A DNA stretch of 64,000 nucleotides from Aquisalimonas sp007126095 (GTDB lineage Bacteria; Pseudomonadota; Gammaproteobacteria; Nitrococcales; Aquisalimonadaceae): the NCBI RefSeq assembly GCF_048323695.1, contig NZ_JBLWFT010000001.1, forward strand, positions 992,001 to 1,056,000, given 5' to 3'. The position numbers were made by a program, and so were the translations under genes. The notes under the pieces were generated by a model. It did not search any database and was not told where the DNA came from. It saw only the letters and a list, made by a program, of their open reading frames with translations. How positions within the stretch are numbered: position 1 is the stretch's first letter; the number at the start of each line of letters is the position of its first letter. Shown here one piece after another: positions 50,186 through 59,126 of the stretch.

Positions 50186-50765
50186 CGAAGCAGTGCGACC
50201 AGGTGCCATCGTCGCCGCGCTCGTAACGCTCGCGGCGATGAAGGCGGCCATCCGCGGCCGCCCAGAACTCCATGAATGCCGGGTCGATCCGGTAACCGGT
50301 CCAGTGTGGTGGCCGCGGCACCGTCCGGTCGGCATAGTCCTGCTCCAATGTGCTGACTCGTTCAGCCAGCGTCTCCAAGCTGTCCAGGGGCTGCGACTGC
50401 TCGGACGCCCAGGCACCGATCTGGCTGAGCCGCGGCCGGGAGGCAAAATACGCGTCGGCCTCCTCATCACTGACCTGGCCAACCTCCCCCTCCACCAGAA
50501 CCTGAAGGTTCAAGGGCGCCCAGTAAAAGCACACGGCCGCCCGAGGCTGTACGGCCAGATGCCGCCCCTTACGACTGCGGGTGTTGGTATAGAAGACGAA
50601 CCCTCGGTGATCCACCCCTTTCAGCAGCACCGTCCGCGCCCCGGGCTGCCCGCCTTCACTGACGGTGGCCAGCGTCATGGCGGTGGCATCGGCGATTGCG
50701 GCACACTCCTGCGCCTGACTGAACCACTCCTGAAACCGGTCAATCGCCTGTTCGCGCAACGTCAT
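50175..50765 (-). CDS. pdxH: Pyridoxamine 5'-phosphate oxidase
   Basis: 196 residues. FMN and substrate motifs include ARTVLLKGVDHRGFVFYTN near 43-61, SRKGRHLAVQPRAAVCFYW near 64-82, GEVGQVSDEEADAYFASRP near 93-111 and the C-terminal RLHRRERYERG. It oxidises PNP or PMP to pyridoxal phosphate. The ATG overlaps the NfeD gene stop (ATGA), so it is translated from the same transcript. Confidence 0.93.
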   Translation of the reverse strand: MTLREQAIDRFQEWFSQAQECAAIADATAMTLATVSEGGQPGARTVLLKGVDHRGFVFYTNTRSRKGRHLAVQPRAAVCFYWAPLNLQVLVEGEVGQVSDEEADAYFASRPRLSQIGAWASEQSQPLDSLETLAERVSTLEQDYADRTVPRPPHWTGYRIDPAFMEFWAAADGRLHRRERYERGDDGTWSHCFVNP

Positions 50766-52210
50766 TCCGCCTCCTCTCGATTCACGCCCACGGCCCGCAC
50801 ATGGACCGTGAGACCGTCCACGCGGCTCACCCGGACGGTATCACCCTTGCGGACCTCGCCGTCGCCTTCAAGAACCGCATTCCAGATCTCGCCAAGCAAC
50901 CTCACCTTGCCGCGGCCATCACGGAAATCCGCTGCGGCCTCGGCCGACTCCTCCACCATCTGTTCGGCACCTGAGGCAACACGCCGCCGATGCGACCGAA
51001 CAGCCATGGTGGCAATACCGAAGATCACCACGAAGCTGACCGCCGACACGCCAATGACGACAGCCAGCGACAGCTCATAAGCCTCGACGCCGGTATCAAC
51101 CAGGAGCAGCGACCCGAGCACGAACGCAGCCAGCCCACCAATCCCCAGTATTCCGAAGCTGGGCATGAACGCCTCCCCGACCATGAAGGCGGCGCCGAGA
51201 AGCATCAGACCGAGCCCCGCGTAATTGATCGGCAGTGCCTGGAAGGCAAACAGGGCTAGCAGCAGACTGATGCTCCCCAGAACGCCTGGCACGATGGCGC
51301 CCGGATTGGCCAGTTCGAAGATGATGCCGTAGATCCCCACCAGCATGAGAATGTAGGCCACGTTCGGGTTGGTTATCACCGACAGCAATTCGTTGCGCCA
51401 GTCGGGCTCGATGATCTCCAGGGTGAGCCCCTCCGTCTCCAGCGTGATGTCGCCGGTACTGGTGCGCACTTCACGGCCATCGATCTGCGCGAGCAGATCA
51501 TCCATGTCATCAGCGATGAGGTCGATGACATTCAACTCCAGCGCCTCGGTCGATCCGATGCTGGCGGCCTCCCGAACCGCCTTCTCGGCCCAGTCGGCAT
51601 TCCGGCCCCGCATCTCCGCCAGGGAGCGGATGTAGGAGACGGCATCGTTGATTATCTTGCGCTCCATGGCGCTGGAGGGCTGGGGCGCGCCGTTGCCGTT
51701 GCCATTGCCCTCGTCCGCAGCCTCGTCGTCGCCGTTCCCGCCGTTGCCATTGCCGTTGCCATTGCCGTTGTCCGCTTCCTCGTCGGCCTCACCCTCGTCA
51801 TCGCCCTCACCGCCGGGCATCCCTCCTCCCATCTGCACCGGCGTTGCGGCGCCGATGGTGGTCCCGGGCGCCATGGCGGCAACGTGCGAGGCATACATGA
51901 TGTAGGTGCCGGCACTGGTCGCACGCGAGCCGCTGGGCGACACGTACGTCGCCACGGGAACGGGGGATTCGACGATTGCCTCGATGATGTCACGCATGGA
52001 GCTGTCCAGCCCGCCGGGCGTGTTCATGCGCAGAATGACGAGTTCTGCGTCACGCTCCGCGGCGCGATCAATGCCGCGGCTCACGTAGTCGAGAGTCGCC
52101 GGGCCAATGGCCCCGCGGATGTCCAGCACGTAACCACCGGGAGCCTCATCGGCTCGACCCGCCGTGAGTGCCAGCGTGACCAGAAGGACCATCGCGAGAA
52201 GACGTTTCAT
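50762..52210 (-). CDS. NfeD-family membrane serine protease with Asn-Gly repeat insert
   Basis: 482 residues with a signal peptide (1-20). The ClpP-like protease domain has VILRMNTPGGLD near 58-69, the catalytic Ser in SPSGSRATSAGTYI (S99) and a catalytic Lys in ERKIINDAVSYI (K185). Between them, residues about 128-180 are an acidic, (Asn-Gly)-rich insert encoded by imperfect hexamer repeats. Four to five membrane helices follow (about 285-420), then an NfeD OB-fold (425-482). It resembles long NfeD proteases that cleave stomatin C-termini, but no stomatin gene is adjacent. Confidence 0.88.
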   Translation of the reverse strand: MKRLLAMVLLVTLALTAGRADEAPGGYVLDIRGAIGPATLDYVSRGIDRAAERDAELVILRMNTPGGLDSSMRDIIEAIVESPVPVATYVSPSGSRATSAGTYIMYASHVAAMAPGTTIGAATPVQMGGGMPGGEGDDEGEADEEADNGNGNGNGNGGNGDDEAADEGNGNGNGAPQPSSAMERKIINDAVSYIRSLAEMRGRNADWAEKAVREAASIGSTEALELNVIDLIADDMDDLLAQIDGREVRTSTGDITLETEGLTLEIIEPDWRNELLSVITNPNVAYILMLVGIYGIIFELANPGAIVPGVLGSISLLLALFAFQALPINYAGLGLMLLGAAFMVGEAFMPSFGILGIGGLAAFVLGSLLLVDTGVEAYELSLAVVIGVSAVSFVVIFGIATMAVRSHRRRVASGAEQMVEESAEAAADFRDGRGKVRLLGEIWNAVLEGDGEVRKGDTVRVSRVDGLTVHVRAVGVNREEAE

Positions 52211-52318
52211 GCCACCGGAACCGGTTCGAGGTGTGAGTTACAGCAGCCCGCAACGGCGCGGACGCTCTGGTGTCCAACATACCGCACGTCCGGCAATAAC
52301 GCTACGAGGAGAGGGGGA

Positions 52319-52343
52319 ACGGGACGGCAGCGTGCCGTCCCGT
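52319..52343. terminator. Terminator-like hairpin after adk
   Basis: ACGGGACGGCA pairs perfectly with TGCCGTCCCGT around GCG, 10 bases past the adk stop. Only two T follow, so it is a weak intrinsic terminator at best. Confidence 0.5.
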
Positions 52344-52353
52344 CAGAAGTGGA

Positions 52354-53010
52354 TCACGCCGTCAGGGCGGCGATGATACGTTGCCGGATCTCGTTGACGT
52401 CACCAGTGCCCTGCAGTGCGACATAGCGCGGCGCAATGGGCTCGCCACTGTCAGCCAGCTTCTGATAGTACTCAACCAGCGGGCGGGTCTGTTCGTGGTA
52501 CACCTCCAGACGCTTGCGCACGGTGCCCTCCTGGTCGTCCTCGCGCTGGACCAGGTCTTCCCCTGTTTCGTCGTCTTTCCCGGCCACTTTCGGCGGGTTG
52601 TGCTCCACGTGGTAAACCCGGCCTGACGCGGGATGGACCCGGCGGCCACTCATGCGACTGACGATTTCTTCGTCGTCCACCTGCAGTTCCACCACGTAAT
52701 CCAGGGCGATCTGCTCGTCCTTCACCGCTTCCGCCTGACCGATGGTCCGCGGAAACCCGTCGAACAGAAATCCGTTGGCGCAATCCGCCTTGGCGATCCG
52801 CTCCTTGACGACGCCAAGAATGATATCGTCGGAGACCAGACCACCCGAGCTCATGATCTTCTCCGCTTCCTTGCCCAGCGGCGTTCCTTCCTTGACCGCG
52901 GCGCGCAGCATGTCACCGGTGGAGATCTGGGGAATCCCGAAATGCTCGCAGATGAATCCGGCCTGCGTGCCTTTGCCCGCGCCGGGCGGGCCCAATAGAA
53001 TGATACGCAT
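52354..53010 (-). CDS. adk: Adenylate kinase
   Basis: 218 residues, the long-LID form. P-loop GPPGAGKGTQ near 7-16, NMP-binding STGDMLRAAV near 30-39, DGFPRTIGQAEA near 84-95, and a LID from about 122 to 160 (GRRVHPASGRVYH) without the four Cys of zinc forms. It balances ATP, ADP and AMP. Diverges from the pentapeptide-repeat gene. Confidence 0.97.
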   Translation of the reverse strand: MRIILLGPPGAGKGTQAGFICEHFGIPQISTGDMLRAAVKEGTPLGKEAEKIMSSGGLVSDDIILGVVKERIAKADCANGFLFDGFPRTIGQAEAVKDEQIALDYVVELQVDDEEIVSRMSGRRVHPASGRVYHVEHNPPKVAGKDDETGEDLVQREDDQEGTVRKRLEVYHEQTRPLVEYYQKLADSGEPIAPRYVALQGTGDVNEIRQRIIAALTA

Positions 53011-53164
53011 GACTCTAATGCCTCCTCACTCCAATACTAGAAAATCGGTTCTCTCGACGGCGCCCGGCACGGTGAGCCTGCTGTCACTGCCCCGGGCCCT
53101 TGCTGGCGGCACGCGAGGCGCCGGAGACCCGGAGGCGGATGGCGCTTCCACGGGGCCTGACGCC

Positions 53165-54073
53165 ATGGCCGGCAACGCACTGATCAATCTGGTGAAACAT
53201 GCCTTCCGGGCATCCAGCCATCGGAGTGTGGCGACCACCGTCGGCGGCCTTTCTGCCCGCATGACCACAGGGCTCATGGCGTTGGGCGTGCTCATTTTTT
53301 CGGCGCTGAGCGTATCACCCGCCCATGCGGACTGCAACGCGGAGCCGGCCCAGGGTATCAACTGGGCGGGGTGCGACAAGCAGGGGGCGGAGCTGGAAGG
53401 GGCCACTCTGAACCGGGCCCTGCTTCGGCGTATCGACTTCACCGGCGCCATGCTTCAGGGCGTCAATCTCGAGGGGGCCGTCGTCACGGATGCGTCACTG
53501 GATGAAGCGGACCTCCGGAATGGTCAACTGAGGCGTGCCGATTTCGGTGCATCCAGGCTGGCTCGGGCGCAGTTCGACGGCGCCGACCTCAAGGGTGCCC
53601 GCTTTGTCTCCTCCAGTCTTCCGGAAGCAAGTTTTGTCGGCGCCGACCTGGAGGACGTGCGGTTCGACTCCGCCGATCTGACTGCCAGCCGCTTCAATGA
53701 AGCGCGCCTGAGCGGTGCGAGCTTTTACAACGCCCGCCTTCAGGGCGTGGATTTCACCGATGCGCAAGCCAACAACAGCAGGTTCACGCGTGCCAACCTG
53801 GAGGGCGCACGCCTCCGCGGAGCCGACCTCAGTGACGCCAACCTGGAACAGGTGAATCTGGAAGGAGCGGACCTCACCGGGGCCAACCTGCGCGGCGCCA
53901 ATCTGGACAGGGCATCGCTGGACGGCGCCGATTTCACCGGCGCCAATCTGGAGCGGGCCGATCTCCGCAACGCCTCGACCCGGGGAACGGTTTTCGAGGA
54001 AGCAAGACTGGGCAATGCGACCTGGACTGACCGCCGCCATTGCCGGCCACGCAGTGTCGGGGACTGTGATTAA
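53165..54073 (+). CDS. Exported pentapeptide-repeat protein
   Basis: 302 residues from an ATG at 53165; an ATG at 53261, which begins a compact signal peptide (MTTGLMALGVLIF..AHA), is equally possible. The mature protein (from about residue 57) starts DCNAEPAQGINWAGCD and continues as some 35 tandem pentapeptides of the A(D/N)LxG type (GADLTGANLRGANLDRASL), forming a right-handed quadrilateral helix. It ends with two Cys that could pair. Partner unknown; some relatives mimic DNA, but export argues against that here. Confidence 0.8.
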   Translation: MAGNALINLVKHAFRASSHRSVATTVGGLSARMTTGLMALGVLIFSALSVSPAHADCNAEPAQGINWAGCDKQGAELEGATLNRALLRRIDFTGAMLQGVNLEGAVVTDASLDEADLRNGQLRRADFGASRLARAQFDGADLKGARFVSSSLPEASFVGADLEDVRFDSADLTASRFNEARLSGASFYNARLQGVDFTDAQANNSRFTRANLEGARLRGADLSDANLEQVNLEGADLTGANLRGANLDRASLDGADFTGANLERADLRNASTRGTVFEEARLGNATWTDRRHCRPRSVGDCD

Positions 54074-54837
54074 GGCGCCGGCGCCTGCCAGCGGAAGGCG
54101 CGGTCGTCCAGGCAGTCGCCACTCGGCCCGAATGACCGCTCGCGTACCGCCACTGCGCCATCGGCGCTCACCATGACCACCGTGGAAGCCCGGGTACCGT
54201 AAGCTTCACTGACAATGAACGGGCTGGAAAGCAGCCGCTCCCAGTCCTTTGGAATACCGGTATCCGGCAACGACCCGTCCGCCGCGAGACGCCGGTCCGC
54301 CAGCAGGTCCAGCAATGCCTCGCTATCGGGCTGCTCGCCACCGCGGACCATGGTGTCGAGCCGGTCCCGCACCCGGATCAGCTTGGGCCACGGGGTGTTC
54401 AGCAGCCCGTTACTGAGTCCATGTATGCCGGCGGGCACCGTGCGCACGCCGCCTTCCTGGTTGGAGTAGTAGTACAGGCACTCGACGCCACCCCACAACA
54501 GGTTGAACCCGTTGTAGCGGCTGCCACAGGCCTCCAGCTCAGTGCTGAACGCACCGAGGTCCTCAGCGGTAAGGGCATCCACAACCAGCTGCCCACGGGA
54601 AATGGCATCGCTACGCTGCAGCTCGGGGTCGCGATAGTTGGTCACCGTGGCGAAGCGCCCGGAGGGCGTGACGCCTAGCCAGGTTCCGCCGGCGGTGAGG
54701 TCGCGCCCGGCAAGCAGACGCGGGTCCTGCCACCAGTGCATCGGCTCCGTGGGACGGTGGTGGTATTCGTCCCGGTTGCCGACGACGATCAGCGGATAGT
54801 CGGGGTGACACCCGACCGCAAAGGCCAGCAGGCACAT
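54070..54837 (-). CDS. NRDE-family (TANGO2-like) protein
   Basis: 255 residues. It opens MCLLAFAVGCHPDYPLIVVGNRDEYHHRP, with the family's name motif NRDE at 21-24. Also typical are GRDLTAGGTWLGVTPSGRFATVTNYR near 44-69 and the middle YNGFNLLWG. The Cys at position 2 could be an N-terminal nucleophile after Met removal. Biochemical role unresolved; relatives have been linked to heme or lipid handling. The gene lies three bases after bamB on the same strand. Confidence 0.85.
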   Translation of the reverse strand: MCLLAFAVGCHPDYPLIVVGNRDEYHHRPTEPMHWWQDPRLLAGRDLTAGGTWLGVTPSGRFATVTNYRDPELQRSDAISRGQLVVDALTAEDLGAFSTELEACGSRYNGFNLLWGGVECLYYYSNQEGGVRTVPAGIHGLSNGLLNTPWPKLIRVRDRLDTMVRGGEQPDSEALLDLLADRRLAADGSLPDTGIPKDWERLLSSPFIVSEAYGTRASTVVMVSADGAVAVRERSFGPSGDCLDDRAFRWQAPAP

Positions 54838-54840
54838 GCG

Positions 54841-56004
54841 CTACTCCGCGTCGCGATCACGCAGATGATAGCGCATCAGGTAGCCGTCGTCGGTCAGTAC
54901 GAGCACGCCATCACCGTCACTGACGGGCGCCTGCGAGATGCGATCGTCTTCCGAGATCTGCCGTCGCGCCAGAATCCGCCCATCCTGCGCGGACAACACG
55001 GTCAGCCGTCCGGTGTGGTCACCGAACACCACGTAAGCGCCGTGCGCCGTCGGTGCCGTGGCGTTGAGCCCTTCCGTGTCGTTCTGACGCCAGATCGACG
55101 CACCGGTGCGCCGGTCCACGGCCCAGACGCGGCCGCGCTCGTCGGTGACGTAAACCCGCTCGTCATCCACGCCCATGCCGGAGTGGGAGGAGAACTCGCG
55201 GTCCCAGTACACATCACCATCAGAAGGCGACACCGCCATCAGGCGCCCGCGATAACCGACCACGTACAGCGTGCCGTCAAACAGCACGGGGGTGGCATCG
55301 ATGTCGCGAACCCGGTCCAGGTCGGCACTGCCGCGTGGCTCCGAGACGGTCACCTGCCACGCAGGCTCGCCGTCGCTGGCACGCAGAGCTTGCAGCACAC
55401 CGTTCTCGAACCCGATCGCAACATTGCCGTTGAGCTGCACCGGGTGACTGGAACCGCGCAGGGAGAGCGAAGGCACACTCACGTCGTGCACCCAGCGACG
55501 AGAACCGGAGTCACGGCTGAACCCGTACACGCGGCCATCGGCACTGCGCACGACCACGACATCGTCGTCAATCGTCGGCAGAGTGAGCACCTCACTGCTC
55601 ACCCGCGCCTCCCAGATCTGCTCGCCGGTCTCCGGCTCAAGTGCGACGACCCGCCCCTTGCGGGTGCCGACCACGACCATGTCCTCGGCAATTGCAGGTC
55701 CGCCGGAGATCCCGGAGCCGATACTGAACCGCCAGCTCAGCCGCCCGGTCTCGGCGCTGTACGCGCTGACACGTCCTCGGCGGTCGGAGACGTATAGCTG
55801 GCCGTCGACCAGCACCGGCGGAAGCGCCTCTCCCTCGGTCTGGACGCCGGAGCCTGCGCGCCGATGCCACTCCCGCTCGGCGAGAACTTCCGGCTGGCCA
55901 TCGCGGAGATCGTCCGAGGGCGTCGCACGTTCGGACGTGGTACCGCAGCCGGCAAGGGCCAGAGCCACCCCCGCCAGCACCAGCAGCATGACCCGATGTC
56001 TCAC
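54841..56004 (-). CDS. bamB: Outer membrane protein assembly factor BamB
   Basis: 387 residues with a lipobox (LALAGC, C20). The mature part is an eight-blade PQQ-like propeller with repeated AYSAETGRLSWRFSIG, ALEPETGEQIWEARV and AVDRRTGASIWRQ blades. It is a periplasmic-face lipoprotein of the BAM complex that inserts beta-barrels. The start overlaps the yfgM stop by four bases. The hisS-yfgM-bamB order is standard in gammaproteobacteria; der is not present next. Confidence 0.95.
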   Translation of the reverse strand: MRHRVMLLVLAGVALALAGCGTTSERATPSDDLRDGQPEVLAEREWHRRAGSGVQTEGEALPPVLVDGQLYVSDRRGRVSAYSAETGRLSWRFSIGSGISGGPAIAEDMVVVGTRKGRVVALEPETGEQIWEARVSSEVLTLPTIDDDVVVVRSADGRVYGFSRDSGSRRWVHDVSVPSLSLRGSSHPVQLNGNVAIGFENGVLQALRASDGEPAWQVTVSEPRGSADLDRVRDIDATPVLFDGTLYVVGYRGRLMAVSPSDGDVYWDREFSSHSGMGVDDERVYVTDERGRVWAVDRRTGASIWRQNDTEGLNATAPTAHGAYVVFGDHTGRLTVLSAQDGRILARRQISEDDRISQAPVSDGDGVLVLTDDGYLMRYHLRDRDAE

Positions 56005-56633
56005 GCTGACGCCTCCCCACCGATCTCGTTGAGCTTGAGTTCGATCAGCGTCCGGCGCATCTGGGAAACGGAATCGACGCCGAGCGCATGCTGATACGCT
56101 GTGCGGGCCTTCTCCCGGTCGCCGCGGGCCGCGTGGATATCACCCCGCAGCTCCTGGTACCGGGCCTCGTACGGACCATCCTCGGCATCCTCGAGAACGG
56201 CAAGGGCCTCGTCGAGGCGGTCATGGCCGTAGTGAATCTGGGCAAGACGCAGCCGGGCCAGATCCCGGAATGGTTTGTCCGAGGCGTTGTCGATCACCCA
56301 CTGCAGCGTCTCCGACGCCGCGTCCGCGGCGTCCTGCTGCGCCTGATAGGTGGCCAGCTGCATGCCGGCCATCGCAGCATAGGTGCTGGAGCCGAAGTCA
56401 TCCAGTACGCGCTGGCCGCGGCGAACGACGGTATCCGCATCGGCGCCGGTGTCCCGTGCCTCGACGAAATGCATGTATGCGGCCGACGCCGCCTCGGCCT
56501 GACGGTCCTGATAAGCACCCCACTGCTGCCAGCCGATCACCCCGCCAACGGCGATGATGATACCGGCGATCACGGCACGACCGTGCTCCTGCCACCACTG
56601 ACGCAGCTTCTCGACCTGTTCTTCATCACTCAT
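56001..56633 (-). CDS. yfgM: YfgM-family ancillary SecYEG translocon subunit
   Basis: 210 residues. Short cytoplasmic N-terminus, one transmembrane helix (about 19-40, AVIAGIIIAVGGVIGWQQW), then a periplasmic TPR-like domain (50-205) with QLATYQAQQDAADAASETLQW and ARGDREKARTAYQHALG. It links the Sec translocon to periplasmic chaperones. Its stop overlaps the bamB start. Confidence 0.92.
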   Translation of the reverse strand: MSDEEQVEKLRQWWQEHGRAVIAGIIIAVGGVIGWQQWGAYQDRQAEAASAAYMHFVEARDTGADADTVVRRGQRVLDDFGSSTYAAMAGMQLATYQAQQDAADAASETLQWVIDNASDKPFRDLARLRLAQIHYGHDRLDEALAVLEDAEDGPYEARYQELRGDIHAARGDREKARTAYQHALGVDSVSQMRRTLIELKLNEIGGEASA

Positions 56634-56666
56634 GCGTTGATCCCGTCCTTCGTGACTTGCGCGCCT

Positions 56667-57938
56667 TTAGTCCAGGCGCTCGCGCAATACCCGGGGCAGC
56701 TCCGTGCGGGTCACGGTCAACTGGTCCCCGCCACCGTGCAGATCCTTGACGGCCACCTCGCCCCGTGCGACCTCGTTCTCGCCCATGACCACAGCGAGCC
56801 GCGCACCCAGGCGATCCGCCCGTTTGAACTGGCTCTTGAAGCTGCCGCCACCGCAGTGGGTTACAAGACGCAGACCGGTAATGGCGTCCCTGAGTTCCTC
56901 GGCCAGCACAAGCCCCTCCCGTGCCGCGGCATCACCGGACAACACGAGATAGACGTCCGGCGCTGGTGGAGCCGGGGCCTTGCCACCATCCTCCAGCAGC
57001 GCCACCAGGCGCTCAACCCCCAGCGCGAAGCCGATTGCCGGCGTGGCGCGACCGCCGATCTGCTCCACGAGGCCATCGTAACGGCCACCGGCGCAGACGG
57101 TCCCCTGTGCACCGAGCTGGTCGGTCACCCACTCGAAAACCGTGCGGCCATAGTAGTCCAGGCCGCGAACCAGTTGCGTGTTCACGGTGTAGGCAATGCC
57201 CGCTCGATCCAGGATGGCGCAGAGATCGCGGAAGTGCTCCCGGCTCTCGGCGTCGATCCAGTCCGCGAGCGCAGGCGCCCCCTCCAGGATCGCCCGCGTG
57301 TCCGGGTTCTTGGTATCGAGGATGCGCAGCGGGTTGCTGGACAACCGCCGGCGACTGTCCTCGTCGAGGGCGTCTTCATGGCCGCGCAGGTAATCCACCA
57401 GCGCGTCCCGGTACGCCGCGCGGGCTTCGGGCGTCCCCAGGGTGTTCAGCTCCAGGCGGATGTCGTCGAGACCGACGGCGCGCAACATGCGCGCTGCCAA
57501 CAGTATGACTTCGGCATCGATATCCGGGCCGGGCAGCCCGAACACCTCCACCCCCACCTGATTGAACTGGCGGTACCGCCCCTTCTGCGGCCGCTCGTGC
57601 CGAAACATGCTGCCGCAATACCACAGCCGCGGCTGGCGATTATGGAAAAGGCCGTGCTGGATGCCGGCGCGAACGCAGCCGGCAGTGCCCTCCGGCCGCA
57701 GACTGAGGCTGTCGCCGTTGCGGTCGTCGAAGGTGTACATCTCCTTTTCGACGATATCGGTCACTTCACCGATGGAGCGGGAGAAAAGCTCCGTCTTCTC
57801 CAGCAGCGGCAGGCGAATCTCTTCGTAACCGTAGGCGTCCAGGGTCGCGCGCAGGCGCTCCTCCACGAACTGCCACACGGGCGTTTGCTCCGGCAGGATA
57901 TCGCCGAATCCCCTGACGGACTGGATTGTCGTAGCCAA
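56667..57938 (-). CDS. hisS: Histidyl-tRNA synthetase
   Basis: 423 residues. Class II motifs: motif 1 near VRGFGDILP and EEIRLPLLEKTELFSRSIGE (35-60), motif 2 near MFRHERPQKGRYRQFNQVGVE (110-130), HisA motif LVRGLDYYGRTVFEW near 255-269 and motif 3 in ATPAIGFALGVERL near 300-313. A C-terminal anticodon domain ends the protein. The gene lies between rodZ and yfgM on the same transcript, 33-54 base gaps. Confidence 0.97.
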   Translation of the reverse strand: MATTIQSVRGFGDILPEQTPVWQFVEERLRATLDAYGYEEIRLPLLEKTELFSRSIGEVTDIVEKEMYTFDDRNGDSLSLRPEGTAGCVRAGIQHGLFHNRQPRLWYCGSMFRHERPQKGRYRQFNQVGVEVFGLPGPDIDAEVILLAARMLRAVGLDDIRLELNTLGTPEARAAYRDALVDYLRGHEDALDEDSRRRLSSNPLRILDTKNPDTRAILEGAPALADWIDAESREHFRDLCAILDRAGIAYTVNTQLVRGLDYYGRTVFEWVTDQLGAQGTVCAGGRYDGLVEQIGGRATPAIGFALGVERLVALLEDGGKAPAPPAPDVYLVLSGDAAAREGLVLAEELRDAITGLRLVTHCGGGSFKSQFKRADRLGARLAVVMGENEVARGEVAVKDLHGGGDQLTVTRTELPRVLRERLD

Positions 57939-57992
57939 TGGGCCTCCCTGTTGTTTCCACTGCTCCGGGGTCGGAGCACGTTACGGGCGGGT

Positions 57993-59126
57993 TCAAGGCA
58001 CCTCGACCCGTACGACCCGGCCCGGCCGCTCGGGCCCGAGTTCGATCTCTTCGTCGCCGAAGTAGACGCTGACCCGCGTCACGTCGCCGACCAGCACGGA
58101 AAACGGTGCCTCACCCTCAAGCACCTGCTCGCCCTCTTCCTGGACCAGCCCGTAGAGCAGCCGCTCGCCGCGGGCGTCCGTCACCTCCATCCATGCCGGC
58201 CCGGCAAAATCGAGCACCAGCTCTTCCGGATCGGTCAGCGGTGGCAGCTCGGTTTCCGCGTCGGCTTCTCCGGCCTCCTCGTCCGGCGCGGCGTCGATTG
58301 CCGGCGCAGGCTCCGACGACGCCAGATCGGGCTCCACGGCCTCGTCGAGAGACTCTTCGTCGCTCCCCAGCGTCAGGCCATCATCGCTGCCCGCCAGGGG
58401 GTCGTCCGCGTCATCGACCGTCGCCGGCGGCTCTTCGGTTCCCAGAGCGAGCGGCTCATCGGCGGCCAGCTCATCGGCCAGCGTGTCGGGGTCGAGCATC
58501 GCGGCCGGGGCATCATCCGCTGCGTCTTCATCCGGCGTGGCCTCGACCACCGGTTCGTCCTGGAGCTCCACCGGGTCCGAGTCATCCTCCAGCGCGGCGA
58601 GACCGTCGTCGTCGGCCGGGTCGGCGACGTCATCCTCGGCAGTGGCCTCAGGCACCTGGTCGGCGTCCGGCCCGGCCATCTCGGCAGGCGGATCTTCCGA
58701 GAGGAAGGGCGCCGTGCGGTCGAGAAACCACCAGCCGGCACCGGCGATTACGGCAAACACCACAACCCCCACACCCGTGAGAGCAAGCAGACGGGGCATC
58801 TGCGGCGAGGTGTCCACGGAAGAGCTGACTTTGAGGGTCGGCTCGCCGCCGCCCATGGACACGTCGACACGGCGCATCAACTCCTCACTGTCGAGCTCCA
58901 GCAGACCCGCATACGCCCGGATGTATCCCCGCACGAACGGCCCGGGCGGCAGGTTGTCCCAGTTCTCCGCTTCCAGATCCTCGATGGTCTGCACGGAGAG
59001 GTGCAGCGCCGTTGCCACATCCCCCGTTGTCATGCCCTTTTCGGAGCGAGCGGCCCACAGTTCCACCCCGGGCCCCGTTACGGCGCTGCCGACGCCTTCC
59101 TGTTCTTCGTTATCATTATCAGTCAT
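57993..59126 (-). CDS. rodZ: RodZ cytoskeletal protein with very long acidic linker
   Basis: 377 residues. The N-terminal helix-turn-helix domain (about 20-90) has GMTTGDVATALHLSVQTIEDLE. One transmembrane helix spans about 112-135. Residues about 140-300 are a linker made largely of Asp, Glu, Ala and Pro. The C-terminal RodZ beta domain (DUF4115 type, about 300-377) ends VEVP. It ties MreB to the membrane for rod shape. The ATG overlaps the pilW stop by eight bases. The linker is far more acidic than in mesophiles, as expected in a salt-adapted periplasm. Confidence 0.93.
   Translation of the reverse strand: MTDNDNEEQEGVGSAVTGPGVELWAARSEKGMTTGDVATALHLSVQTIEDLEAENWDNLPPGPFVRGYIRAYAGLLELDSEELMRRVDVSMGGGEPTLKVSSSVDTSPQMPRLLALTGVGVVVFAVIAGAGWWFLDRTAPFLSEDPPAEMAGPDADQVPEATAEDDVADPADDDGLAALEDDSDPVELQDEPVVEATPDEDAADDAPAAMLDPDTLADELAADEPLALGTEEPPATVDDADDPLAGSDDGLTLGSDEESLDEAVEPDLASSEPAPAIDAAPDEEAGEADAETELPPLTDPEELVLDFAGPAWMEVTDARGERLLYGLVQEEGEQVLEGEAPFSVLVGDVTRVSVYFGDEEIELGPERPGRVVRVEVP

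Noticed and set aside
51690..51780. CRISPR-like direct repeats
   Set aside because: The units are six-base imperfect repeats inside a coding frame, giving Asn-Gly, with no spacers.
52742..53164. N-terminal extension of the pentapeptide protein
   Set aside because: It runs antisense through adk and has no ribosome-binding site or export signal.
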